DNA of 45,855 nucleotides from an uncultured Acidimicrobiales bacterium (lineage in GTDB: Bacteria; Actinomycetota; Acidimicrobiia; Acidimicrobiales; UBA10347), in the NCBI GenBank assembly GCA_938015575.1, contig CALLPT010000293.1, positions 1 to 45,855 on the forward strand, written 5' to 3'. Below are positions 33,520-41,172 of the stretch, piece by piece. Positions within the stretch are counted from its first letter, which is position 1; every line of letters starts with the position of its first letter. Made by a program: the position numbers and the translations under genes. A model generated the notes under the pieces. The model was given only the letters and a program-made list of their open reading frames with translations, did no database searches and was not told where the DNA came from.

Positions 33520-33699
33520 TCAGCCCTCGTCAGCTTGCTGGTCGAGGATGTCTTCGGCCTTGTCCTGCGCCATGTCGACCTTGTCAGCGAACTTGCCGTC
33601 CGTCTTCTCGTCGATCATGTCGCCGGCCTTTTCGACGCCGGCCTTGGCCTTGTCGGCATTGCCCTTGAGCATGCCCTTGATGGTGTCCAGAAGACCCAT
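33520..33699 (-). CDS. MT0933-type small antitoxin-like protein
   Basis: A 59-residue highly charged protein starting MGLLDTIKGMLKGNADKAK and continuing with AGDMIDEKTDGKFADKVDMA. The pattern MGLLDxxK and KxTDGKFxDKVD is that of the MT0933/Rv0909 family, annotated as antitoxins on the basis of a mycobacterial pair. AAAGGAG precedes the ATG by 7 nt, and a strong terminator follows. No partner toxin is adjacent, and the family is common as single genes in actinomycetes, so an antitoxin role here is uncertain. Confidence 0.75.
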   Translation of the reverse strand: MGLLDTIKGMLKGNADKAKAGVEKAGDMIDEKTDGKFADKVDMAQDKAEDILDQQADEG

Positions 33700-33830
33700 G
33701 GGTGGCTCCTTTCGTGGTTGTTTGAGATTCGGCGTTCAAGGCTAGGGCCGAAGGCTCGGACTTCCGGTCATCGCAGGCCGATCAAACCCGTGTGATGCGG
33801 CACCTACACTCTGCGCCGAGGAGGATGCGT

Positions 33831-36248
33831 ATGACTGCAGACGATCGCCCAGACGCCGACAAGAGCGGCCACTTCTATCTGGGACGAAACGGCGAGAACG
33901 ACAACATCCAGTACGAGGCTGGCGACCTGACCACCCATGGGGTGATCGTCGGCATGACAGGTTCGGGCAAGACCGGCCTGGGTGTGATCATGCTCGAAGA
34001 GGCCCTGCTCGAAGGGATCCCGACGCTGATCATCGATCCCAAGGGCGACATGGGCAACCTCATGCTCACCTTCCCAGACCTGGCTGCATCGGACTTCGCT
34101 CCTTGGGTCGACGACGAGACCGACCCGGCGGCCACTGCCGACCTGTGGCGTTCCGGTTTGGAGCGCAGCGGCATCGGTCCTGAACGCATCGGGCGCCTTC
34201 GCTCCGGCTGCGACATGACCATCTATACGCCCGGCTCGGCGGCCGGCGTGCCGCTCAACGTCATCGGTTCGATGTCGGCACCGGGTCGCAGTGACGGCGA
34301 CGACGACATCACCTTCGCCGAGACCAAGCACGACGAGATCGAGGGCCTGGTCAGTTCACTGCTGGGCCTGATCGGTGTGAACAGCGACCCGCTGAGCGGG
34401 CGCGAGCACATCTTGTTGGCGAACATCGTCGACCATTACTGGACTCGCGGCCAGGCGCTGAGCATCGAGTCGCTCATCGAGAACGTCATGCAGCCACCGT
34501 TCCGCAAGCTCGGTGTCATGCAACTCGACACGCTCTTCCCCGAGGGCGACCGCACCAAGCTCGCCATGAAACTCAACGGCCTGGCCGCCTCGCCGGCCTT
34601 CGCTGCCTGGAGCCAGGGCGTTCCCCTCGACATCGACTCGATGCTCTTCCAAGCCAACGGCGACCCGAGAGCTGCGATCGTCAACATCGCTCACTTGGCC
34701 GACGAGGAACGCCAGTTCGTGGTCACGCTGCTGCTGTCCAAGGTCGTCACGTGGATGCGGAGCCAACCGGGCAGCTCGGATCTGCGTGTCCTCGTGTACA
34801 TGGACGAGGTGTACGGCTACTGCCCCCCGACGGCGATGCCGCCATCGAAGAAGCCGATCCTGACGATCCTGAAGCAGGCGCGAGCTTTTGGTGTCGGCCT
34901 GGTGCTGTCGACGCAGAACCCGGTCGACATCGACTACAAGGCAATCTCCAATGCGGGCACCTGGATGATCGGTCGCCTCCAGACCGAACGCGACAAGGCA
35001 CGCCTGCTCGAAGGCATGCAACGAAGCGACGGCGGGGCCGACGTCAAGGAGCTCGACGAGACGATCTCGAGCCTCGACAAGCGCGAGTTCGTCTTGCACT
35101 CGACCCGATCCAACCCCCAGACCTTCTCAACCCGATGGGCCATGTCCTATCTGCCGGGACCGTTGAGCCGTCACCAGATCACGGAACTGATGCAGGATCG
35201 GGACAAGACGGCGACGGCCGCTACGTCCGCCGCGACGTCGCCAACCGCGGCTGCGCCCGCCACGGCACCGGCCGATGACACCCCCGAACTCGCCGAAGAC
35301 GAGAGCACGCTGGCCCCGTCGGTGGCCAAGGGCATCCCGGTCCGCTATGTGCGTCGTGACGCTCCCTGGGCCGACGAAGCCGGCCTGGATCTGACCAGCA
35401 CCCGTCTTGTGCCGGCGCTGGCTGTGCGCATGAACCTGCTCTACGACGACACCAAGGCCGATCTTCGGCACGAGGCCGAGTGGGAAGCCATCGTGCGCAT
35501 CGACGACGATCGCATCGACCCCGACGACGCGACGATCGTCGACTTCGACGATCGCGACTTCACCGATGTCGCGCCCGACGGCGCCGTCTACGTGCTGCCC
35601 CAGGCCGACATCGACTCGTCTCCGCTGTTCACCCAGGCCAAGGCTGCGTTCAAGGACCATCTGTACCGCAGCGAGATGCTTCAGCTCTTCGCCAACAAGG
35701 AACTCGACCTGTACAGCCGCATCGGTGAAACCGAAGAAGAGTTCACGCGTCGATGCGAGCGCTACGCCGACGAGCTGGCCGACGAAGAACTCGAAGATCT
35801 CATGAAGCGCCGCGAGCGCGACGTCGAGAAGCAGCGTGACATGTTGCGCAAACTCGAGCTCGAGGTCGAGCAGCTCGAAGACCAGAAAGAAGACGCCAGC
35901 CGCGACGCCAAGCTCGGCATGCTGATGGATGTCGGCGAGACGGTGTTCGGGATGCTTGGAGGCGGCCGTCGCCGCCGCCGCTCCGTCGCTGCGGCTGGCC
36001 GTCGCGTGCTTCGTGATAGCCGGTCGGGCAGTCGCCTCGATCAGCGGCTCGAAGCAAAAGACCAGAAGCTCTCCGAAGAAGAAGAGGACCTGGCCGAGAT
36101 GCTCGAAGAGTTCGAGTCCAAGGAACTCGAGATCGTCTCCGAGTTCAACGACAAAGCCCAAGAGGTCGAGTCGTTCGAGGTCGGGCTAGAAAAGGCCGAC
36201 ATCTCTATCGACGACATCATGCTCGTCTGGCTGCCCTCCATCACCTGA
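33831..36248 (+). CDS. HerA-like ATPase with coiled-coil tail
   Basis: An 805-residue HerA/FtsK-superfamily ATPase. Walker A GMTGSGKT is at 41-48, the following IIDPKGDMGNLML segment is typical of DNA-pumping or VirB4/HerA ATPases, Walker B is VLVYMDE (320-326), and sensor-like LSTQNPVDIDY follows. After about residue 450 an Ala/Pro linker leads to a second domain, then a long charged coiled coil (about 600-770) split by a basic patch GGGRRRRRS near 708-716. GAGGAGG fixes the ATG at 33831; TACACT at 33805 may be its -10 box. No NurA nuclease or other partner is adjacent. DNA translocation is expected from the fold; the process served is unknown. Confidence 0.78.
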   Translation: MTADDRPDADKSGHFYLGRNGENDNIQYEAGDLTTHGVIVGMTGSGKTGLGVIMLEEALLEGIPTLIIDPKGDMGNLMLTFPDLAASDFAPWVDDETDPAATADLWRSGLERSGIGPERIGRLRSGCDMTIYTPGSAAGVPLNVIGSMSAPGRSDGDDDITFAETKHDEIEGLVSSLLGLIGVNSDPLSGREHILLANIVDHYWTRGQALSIESLIENVMQPPFRKLGVMQLDTLFPEGDRTKLAMKLNGLAASPAFAAWSQGVPLDIDSMLFQANGDPRAAIVNIAHLADEERQFVVTLLLSKVVTWMRSQPGSSDLRVLVYMDEVYGYCPPTAMPPSKKPILTILKQARAFGVGLVLSTQNPVDIDYKAISNAGTWMIGRLQTERDKARLLEGMQRSDGGADVKELDETISSLDKREFVLHSTRSNPQTFSTRWAMSYLPGPLSRHQITELMQDRDKTATAATSAATSPTAAAPATAPADDTPELAEDESTLAPSVAKGIPVRYVRRDAPWADEAGLDLTSTRLVPALAVRMNLLYDDTKADLRHEAEWEAIVRIDDDRIDPDDATIVDFDDRDFTDVAPDGAVYVLPQADIDSSPLFTQAKAAFKDHLYRSEMLQLFANKELDLYSRIGETEEEFTRRCERYADELADEELEDLMKRRERDVEKQRDMLRKLELEVEQLEDQKEDASRDAKLGMLMDVGETVFGMLGGGRRRRRSVAAAGRRVLRDSRSGSRLDQRLEAKDQKLSEEEEDLAEMLEEFESKELEIVSEFNDKAQEVESFEVGLEKADISIDDIMLVWLPSIT

Positions 36249-36253
36249 CCTCT

Positions 36254-36308
36254 CCGAAATTGATGTGGTTTGGGGGTGCCCGGCACCTCCAAACTGCCTC
36301 AATTTCGG
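36254..36308. repeat. Palindromic intergenic repeat, copy 2 (likely bidirectional terminator)
   Basis: Outer arms CCGAAATTGA (36254-36263) and TCAATTTCGG (36299-36308) are perfectly complementary. Inner arms GTTTGGGGGTGCC (36268-36280) and GGCACCTCCAAAC (36282-36294) pair with a single G-T. It fills the gap between two convergent genes and shares both modules with the copy at 242-296. Confidence 0.7.
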
Positions 36309-36315
36309 CAGAGGG

Positions 36316-37818
36316 CTATTCGTTGGGGACTTCTTCGGGGTTGTCGAGGTCGATCGGTTCCTCGTCGGCGGCTGCTTCTGACGAGGTCGACGACGCGGCA
36401 ACGGGCAACTCGAGGCCCTGATTGCGGGTCGCGGTAAGGCCGTAGAGATTGTCGCCGGCGCAATCGAGATCGCGTGGAGGTTGCGGGTGTGCCTGCACCC
36501 ATCGCCCGCCCTCGACCACCATCAACGCGAAGCAGCTCGTTGGTTGGCGACCGCCCGGATTGGTGAGCGGCAGCATGCCGTTGGCGTTGAAGCCGTCGAT
36601 CGAGCGGGCGGCCGTCACCAGCGCTTCGCGAGTCGGCTGTTCGGGTTCGACCTCGAGCATCTTGTTGAACGAAGCTTCGAACAAGCGCCCCGCCATCCAA
36701 GTCTGAATACCAACTTCGCTCCACCCGACATCGGGGGCGAACTGCTTGAGGTAGAAGCGATAGTCGATGAACTCGTCGTCGGCGGTTGGTGAGTCGATCG
36801 GCACGTGCGGAATCCAGGTGTAGACCCCCTCGACGGCCAGGCCACCATCGTCGAGGAACTGCTGGGAGTAACACGTGAACTCGCACAGCACCCAGGTCAG
36901 GTCGAGCTCGCTGCTACGAAACTCGCGCAGCAATTCGATGAGCCGATCCGGGTCCGCGTTCCAGACAATGGCCTCGCTCTCAAGTTCGGTGAAGCGGGTG
37001 AGGATTCGTTCCGATGGCCCTTCGTCGAGATCGGTATCGATCGTGCGCACCGTGTAGCCGAGACCATCGAGCATTTCGAAGAGCCGTTCGGTTTCATTGC
37101 GAAGCTGAAGCTCCTCGAACCAGAAGGTCGTGACATTGTCAACGGTGTCGGGGTATTCCTGGGCCAACCATGCGGCCGGACCGGCCTGGCGCAGGTCGTT
37201 GTAGATCGGATTCGGAATGAAGGTGTTCGCCGATTCGGCCCGTAGTGCCCCATGGACATCGCCGGAGAAATCGGCGATGTTGCAGTCTTCGGTGCCCAGC
37301 AGTTCCGCGCCTGCGTAGTCGTTCAGGCTCTGGGCCCCGACGATGGCGAAGTACGCGCCGCTGCAAACGACCTCGAGCACCGCTCGGTGGTTCGTGAGCG
37401 ACGTGTCGAACGTCGAAACGATCACATCGCGACCGCCGAGTCCGCCCCGGTCGTTGATTTCGAGCTCCCAGGCCTTGGCCGCACTCCAGGCGTCGCGGAA
37501 GAGCCCATCGGCGGTTCCGCCGGTTTCGACGTCGGCGATAACGGCGACCCGCACCGACGATTCGTTGAGTCCCGGCACCCGCTCGGGACGGACCGTGGGG
37601 ACCGGTGTCGCACCTTGGCGCGGCGTCGGCGATGGGGTTGGCGTGATGGTCGGCGACGGGGTCGGCGGTGCTGGCGTCGGCGTCGCGGTCACCAAAGCGT
37701 TCGGCGCCGAAGATGCAGCGATCGGCGGCCGAGGCTCGCCACACGCACCCACGAGCAGGGCCAAGGCGACGACGACGGCAATTGCGGCAGACGTCAGCCG
37801 AGACGCTCGGGTAGGCAC
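36316..37818 (-). CDS. LivK-like substrate-binding lipoprotein
   Basis: A 500-residue predicted lipoprotein (signal 1-25, lipobox LVGAC, Cys26) with a Pro/Thr-rich linker (about 38-82) and a type I periplasmic binding fold. Segments such as VRVAVIADVETGGTADGLFRDA, INDRGGLGGRDVIV and FAIVGAQSLNDYAG resemble branched-chain amino-acid/amide receptors. The GTG start has TAGAGT ending 6 nt upstream. No permease or ATPase gene is adjacent. It follows ilvN on the same strand but is separated by a strong palindrome, so it is likely a separate unit. The ligand is unknown. Confidence 0.78.
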   Translation of the reverse strand: MPTRASRLTSAAIAVVVALALLVGACGEPRPPIAASSAPNALVTATPTPAPPTPSPTITPTPSPTPRQGATPVPTVRPERVPGLNESSVRVAVIADVETGGTADGLFRDAWSAAKAWELEINDRGGLGGRDVIVSTFDTSLTNHRAVLEVVCSGAYFAIVGAQSLNDYAGAELLGTEDCNIADFSGDVHGALRAESANTFIPNPIYNDLRQAGPAAWLAQEYPDTVDNVTTFWFEELQLRNETERLFEMLDGLGYTVRTIDTDLDEGPSERILTRFTELESEAIVWNADPDRLIELLREFRSSELDLTWVLCEFTCYSQQFLDDGGLAVEGVYTWIPHVPIDSPTADDEFIDYRFYLKQFAPDVGWSEVGIQTWMAGRLFEASFNKMLEVEPEQPTREALVTAARSIDGFNANGMLPLTNPGGRQPTSCFALMVVEGGRWVQAHPQPPRDLDCAGDNLYGLTATRNQGLELPVAASSTSSEAAADEEPIDLDNPEEVPNE

Positions 37819-37843
37819 GGCAGAACTCTATTGCAGCGAGCGA

Positions 37844-37902
37844 GTGAAACGGGTTAGGTCCGACCCCGCTGAAACACCGGGGTCGGACCTGAAGCGTTTC
37901 AC
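37844..37902 (-). terminator. Long double-arm palindrome after ilvN
   Basis: Inner arms AGGTCCGACCCCG (37856-37868) and CGGGGTCGGACCT (37878-37890) are perfectly complementary. Outer arms GTGAAACG (37844-37851) and CGTTTCAC (37895-37902) add 8 bp. It starts 7 bp after ilvN and probably ends the ilvBN transcript. Its layout of nested arms resembles the other intergenic palindromes but the sequence differs. Confidence 0.65.
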
Positions 37903-37909
37903 TGCCCCG

Positions 37910-38428
37910 CTAGGCCGTTGGGTCGACCTTGACCAATTCACTCAGCGCAATCTTGCCGGTGCGCTGCATCTCGACGATGCCGTAGCGGCCGAGCAGCGCC
38001 TCGAAATCGTCGAGCCGACGAGGCGAACCCGCAACCGACACCATGAGCTCCTTGAAGCCGACGTTGAGCACCTGGGCATCGAAGATCTGCACGAGGTCGA
38101 TGATCTCGCGACGCGACTCTGGCGTTGCCGCGGCAACCGTGACCATGAGCAGTTCTCGTTCGACCGAGGTAGCCGGGTCCAGCTCGCGAATCTCGAGCAC
38201 GTTCACCAGCTTGTCGAGCTGTTTCACGACCTGGTCGATCGAGGTCGAGCTCACGTCGACGACGATGGTGATCCGGCTGAATCGTTCGTCGTCGGTTGGT
38301 GCGACGGCGAGCGACTCGATGTTGAAGCCGCGGCGAGAGAACAGACCGGCGATGCGGGCAAGCACGCCGGACTTGTTCTCGACCAGAACGACGATGGTAT
38401 GGAGGTCGCAGTTCTCTGGAGCGCTCAT
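37910..38428 (-). CDS. ilvN: Acetolactate synthase small (regulatory) subunit
   Basis: A 172-residue regulatory subunit with an N-terminal ACT domain (HTIVVLVENKSGVLARIAGL, about 10-80) that binds valine for feedback control, and a C-terminal domain typical of the long IlvN/IlvH type. The start is 2 bp after the ilvB stop, so translation is coupled and a 1:1 complex with IlvB is expected. ilvC does not follow. Confidence 0.93.
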   Translation of the reverse strand: MSAPENCDLHTIVVLVENKSGVLARIAGLFSRRGFNIESLAVAPTDDERFSRITIVVDVSSTSIDQVVKQLDKLVNVLEIRELDPATSVERELLMVTVAAATPESRREIIDLVQIFDAQVLNVGFKELMVSVAGSPRRLDDFEALLGRYGIVEMQRTGKIALSELVKVDPTA

Positions 38429-38430
38429 GA

Positions 38431-40152
38431 TCAGCCCTCTCGCTGTGATGGGTCAACGAGCAGTTCGCTATTGCTCGCGCCGGCCGGGACCATCGGATAC
38501 ACCTTTTCGTCTTCGAGGGTCCGGAAGTCAACAACGACCGGTCGATCGTCGACCTCGTTGGCCTTTTGAATGGTGGCCTCGACCTCTTCGGGCGAGTCGA
38601 CGCGGAACCCAACGCAGCCCATGGACTCGGCCATCATCTTGAAGTCGGGCAGCGTGTCCAGGTGGGTCTCGCTGTAACGCTCGTCGTAGAACAGCTCCTG
38701 CCATTGGCGGACCATGCCCAGGTAGCTGTTGTTGAGGATCGCGATCTTGACCGGGATCTTCTCGAGCGCTGCGGTGGTCAGTTCCTGACAGGTCATCTGG
38801 AAGCAGCCGTCGCCGTCGACGGCCCAGACCATGCGATCGGGCTGACCGACCTGGGCGCCGATCGCTGCGGGAACGGCGTAACCCATCGTGCCCAGACCGC
38901 CGGAGTTGATCCAGGTGTACGGGTGGTTGAACTTCCAATACTGGCTGGCCCACATCTGGTGCTGGCCCACACCGGCGACCACGATCGTGTCATCGGGTGT
39001 GTTGTCGCGCAGCTGCTCGACGACTGCCTGCGGCTTCAGCCGCTCGCCAGGCTGGTGTTCTTCGTAGGTCAGCGGGTACTTCTCTTGCCAGCCGCTCAAC
39101 GTGGTCCGCCACGCGGTGCGATCAGGCTGTGCCTCGGCCCCACCGAGCGAACGAATCGCGCCGTTGAGCCCGGCAATGATCGACTTGGCATCGCCGGCGA
39201 TCGGGACGTGCGCGTGGCGCACCTTGCCGAGCTCGGCCGGGTCGATGTCGACGTGAATGACCTTGGCGTCGGGCGCGAACGAGCCGCGATCGCCGGTGAC
39301 ACGGTCGTCGAATCGAGAACCGAGTGCGATCAACAGGTCGGCTTCTTGCATCGCCATGACGGCGGTGTAGTTGCCGTGCATGCCAGGCATGCCCAAGCAG
39401 AGCTCGTGATCGTCGGGGAAGCCTCCCCGGTTCATCAGGGTCGTGACAACGGGGATACCGGTCATCTCGGCGAGCTCGAGGAGCACCTCGGCGGCGCGCG
39501 AGCGCAAGATGCCGCCGCCGCTGTAGATCACCGGACGCTCGGCTTCGCAGATCATGCGGGCGGCCTGGGCGATTGCGGCCGGGTCGCCGTCCATCACCGG
39601 GTTGTAGCCGGGCAGATCGTGACCGGTCGGCGTGTACCACTCGAGCTCGGCGCTCGGAAGCACGAGGTCCTTGGGAATGTCGACGAGCACCGGACCGGGT
39701 CGACCCGTGGTCGCCAGATGGAAGGCGTCGTGGATGATCTGGGGGATGTCGTTGACATCGGTGACGAGGTAGTTGTGCTTCGTCGCCGACATCGTGATAC
39801 CGGTCGTGTCGGCTTCCTGGAACGCATCGGTGCCGATCGCGGGAAGTGCGACCTGGCCGGTGATGCACACCATGGGGATCGAATCCATGTAGGCGTCGAG
39901 CAACGGCGTGACCATGTTGGTCGCCGCGGGGCCGCTCGTCACGACAGCAACACCTGGACGGCCCGTGGCGTGGGCGTAGCCCGATGCCATGTGGCCGGCC
40001 CCTTGCTCATGGCGTACGAGGATGTGCCGGATGCTGGACTCGATCAGCGGGTCGTATACCGGCAGGATCGCACCACCAGGCATGCCGAATACGGTGTCGA
40101 CTCCCTCATGCTCGAGGGCTTTAAGAACCGCTTGGGCTCCATTCAACTGCAT
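38431..40152 (-). CDS. ilvB: Acetolactate synthase large (catalytic) subunit
   Basis: A 573-residue thiamine-diphosphate enzyme that condenses two pyruvates to acetolactate, or pyruvate with 2-oxobutyrate, in the first common step of valine, leucine and isoleucine synthesis. The activating Glu is in LVRHEQGAGHMA near 46-57, the FAD-related middle domain is present, and the ThDP motif GDGCFQMTCQELTT runs to ILNNS. GGTAGGTG precedes the ATG. Upstream lies a leader peptide and an intrinsic terminator, so expression is under attenuation by branched-chain amino-acid supply. Confidence 0.95.
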   Translation of the reverse strand: MQLNGAQAVLKALEHEGVDTVFGMPGGAILPVYDPLIESSIRHILVRHEQGAGHMASGYAHATGRPGVAVVTSGPAATNMVTPLLDAYMDSIPMVCITGQVALPAIGTDAFQEADTTGITMSATKHNYLVTDVNDIPQIIHDAFHLATTGRPGPVLVDIPKDLVLPSAELEWYTPTGHDLPGYNPVMDGDPAAIAQAARMICEAERPVIYSGGGILRSRAAEVLLELAEMTGIPVVTTLMNRGGFPDDHELCLGMPGMHGNYTAVMAMQEADLLIALGSRFDDRVTGDRGSFAPDAKVIHVDIDPAELGKVRHAHVPIAGDAKSIIAGLNGAIRSLGGAEAQPDRTAWRTTLSGWQEKYPLTYEEHQPGERLKPQAVVEQLRDNTPDDTIVVAGVGQHQMWASQYWKFNHPYTWINSGGLGTMGYAVPAAIGAQVGQPDRMVWAVDGDGCFQMTCQELTTAALEKIPVKIAILNNSYLGMVRQWQELFYDERYSETHLDTLPDFKMMAESMGCVGFRVDSPEEVEATIQKANEVDDRPVVVDFRTLEDEKVYPMVPAGASNSELLVDPSQREG

Positions 40153-40232
40153 GGTTCACCTACCTGGCCGGTTGGACAGCTTCTCAGTCTGGGGTGTCAT
40201 TGGCGGAATCGCTTCGTTCTGGCGAAAGTTGG

Positions 40233-40268
40233 CTCGAAAACTGAAACGACCTCCCGGGTGGGAGGTCG
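40233..40268 (-). terminator. ilvB leader attenuator terminator
   Basis: On the minus strand CGACCTCCC-ACCC-GGGAGGTCG (40268 to 40247) is a perfect 9-bp stem with a 4-nt loop, followed by TTTCAGTTTTC. This is an intrinsic terminator located about 80 nt before the ilvB start, as expected for an attenuator. Confidence 0.85.
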
Positions 40269-40271
40269 AAC

Positions 40272-40295
40272 GCGCGCAGGGGATGGCCTGCGCGC
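40272..40295 (-). promoter_or_regulatory. Leader hairpin upstream of the attenuator terminator
   Basis: GCGCGCAGG and CCTGCGCGC form a perfect 9-bp stem with a 6-nt loop, touching the leader-peptide stop codon. A ribosome stalled in, or released from, the leader would change its folding and so affect the terminator 3 nt further on. Confidence 0.7.
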
Positions 40296-40336
40296 TACAC
40301 AAGTACGAGTACGTCGAGAACGAAGCGATGCGACAT
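40295..40336 (-). CDS. ilvB leader peptide (MSHRFVLDVLVLV)
   Basis: A 13-codon ORF upstream of ilvB with four Val and three Leu among its last eight residues, ending in TAG right at the first leader hairpin. This is the classic design of transcription attenuation by branched-chain amino-acid availability, described for ilvB operons in corynebacteria and other actinomycetes. A CATACT box ends 9 nt before the ATG, with an upstream TGG that could act as an extended -10. The ATG overlaps the divergent nucleotidyltransferase start (CATG). Confidence 0.8.
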   Translation of the reverse strand: MSHRFVLDVLVLV

Positions 40337-40892
40337 GACTGAGCAAGTATGCCAAGACCAGCGCGCTGGTGTCTACCCAGGATCGTTTGATCCTCCGACG
40401 ATCGCCCATTTGGCGATCGCGGTCATGGCTCGACGGGCAGCGGCCTTGGACCGCGTTGACCTCGTCGTGAGCCGCCAGGCGTTGGCCAAGGAAGACGCGG
40501 ACAATGCGCCCTTTGACCTGCGGCTCCAGGTGATCGAAGCCAGCATCGCTCATGCGCCGTGGATGCAGGTCGTGGTGACCGAGGATCAGCTCATCGCTGA
40601 TATCGCCCAGGGCTACGACGCCGTCATCCTCGGTTCCGACAAATGGGCACAGGTTGTGGATCCTGCGTTCTATGACGATGAAGCAGCTCGCGACGCAGCG
40701 CTCGCTCGGCTTCCCCAGGTCGTTGGTCCGAACCGACCCGACACTCCCCCGCTGCCCGAGTCCGCGATGTTACTCGAGCTGCCGGCCAGGCTGCAGCTGG
40801 TGTCCTCGACCGAAGCGCGAACCTCGCGACCGGACTGGATGACACCCCCGGCCCGCAAGACGGCAGAGGCCAAGAACCTCTGGGGCCTCTGA
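40335..40892 (+). CDS. NadD-like nucleotidyltransferase
   Basis: A 185-residue protein of the nucleotidyltransferase (HIGH) superfamily. The N-terminal GVYPGSFDPPTIAHLAIA holds the TxxH motif (Thr22, His25), GSDKWAQV and the SSTEARTS segment (about 157-164) match the ISSTxxR motif. It resembles nicotinate-mononucleotide adenylyltransferases but the middle is divergent, so the acceptor could differ. The ATG overlaps the start of the ilvB leader peptide on the other strand by 2 bp; no ribosome-binding site is evident. Confidence 0.75.
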   Translation: MTEQVCQDQRAGVYPGSFDPPTIAHLAIAVMARRAAALDRVDLVVSRQALAKEDADNAPFDLRLQVIEASIAHAPWMQVVVTEDQLIADIAQGYDAVILGSDKWAQVVDPAFYDDEAARDAALARLPQVVGPNRPDTPPLPESAMLLELPARLQLVSSTEARTSRPDWMTPPARKTAEAKNLWGL

Positions 40893-40900
40893 GCCCTGCC

Positions 40901-40977
40901 GTTCTCACCGACTCCAGACCCGGAATCCGGGTGCCAGATCGGTGAGAACGCGACAGCGGGTGCCAGATCGGTGAGAA
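40901..40977. repeat. Composite palindrome and direct repeat
   Basis: GTTCTCACCGA (40901-40911) pairs with TCGGTGAGAAC (40939-40949), and inside it ACCCGG (40918-40923) pairs with CCGGGT (40927-40932). The right half is then repeated: GGGTGCCAGATCGGTGAGAA occurs at 40929-40948 and again at 40958-40977. It lies between two convergent genes. Confidence 0.7.
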
Positions 40978-40989
40978 TGCCGGATTTGG

Positions 40990-41145
40990 TCAAGCGAAGA
41001 GGGCAAGCGCGGCGATGACGAGCACGATGCCGGCGATCAGAGCAAGGGCGGCGATCCCGTTCGCTCGCCGAGTGCGCCATTGGTGCGAGCGTCGGTGCAC
41101 TGACGGATAGCGGTCTACCGCGCTCGGTCCCTCGACGTCGTCCAT
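40990..41145 (-). CDS. 51-residue tail-anchored membrane protein
   Basis: The first 30 residues are polar and basic (YPSVHRRSHQWRTRRANG) and the last 21 form one hydrophobic helix (IAALALIAGIVLVIAALALF). A TAGGTT box ends 7 nt before the ATG at 41145, matching the leaderless pattern of neighbouring genes. It is divergent from the dioxygenase gene across 27 bp. No family is recognised. Confidence 0.6.
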   Translation of the reverse strand: MDDVEGPSAVDRYPSVHRRSHQWRTRRANGIAALALIAGIVLVIAALALFA

Positions 41146-41172
41146 GACCGGGAACCTAGTACGTTGTTGCTT

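Larger units (their letters stand above)
40208..40329 (-). repeat. 13-bp inverted repeat flanking the ilvB attenuator
   Basis: ATCGCTTCGTTCT (40208-40220) and its exact reverse complement AGAACGAAGCGAT (40317-40329) flank the attenuator hairpins. In the ilvB mRNA the first arm lies inside the leader-peptide codons for His-Arg-Phe-Val and the second lies beyond the terminator. Pairing would enclose both hairpins. Confidence 0.6.

Noticed and set aside
33520-33699. A toxin partner for the MT0933-type protein
   Set aside because: Neither neighbour resembles a toxin: one side is a Nudix protein, the other the HerA-like ATPase. The gene looks solitary.
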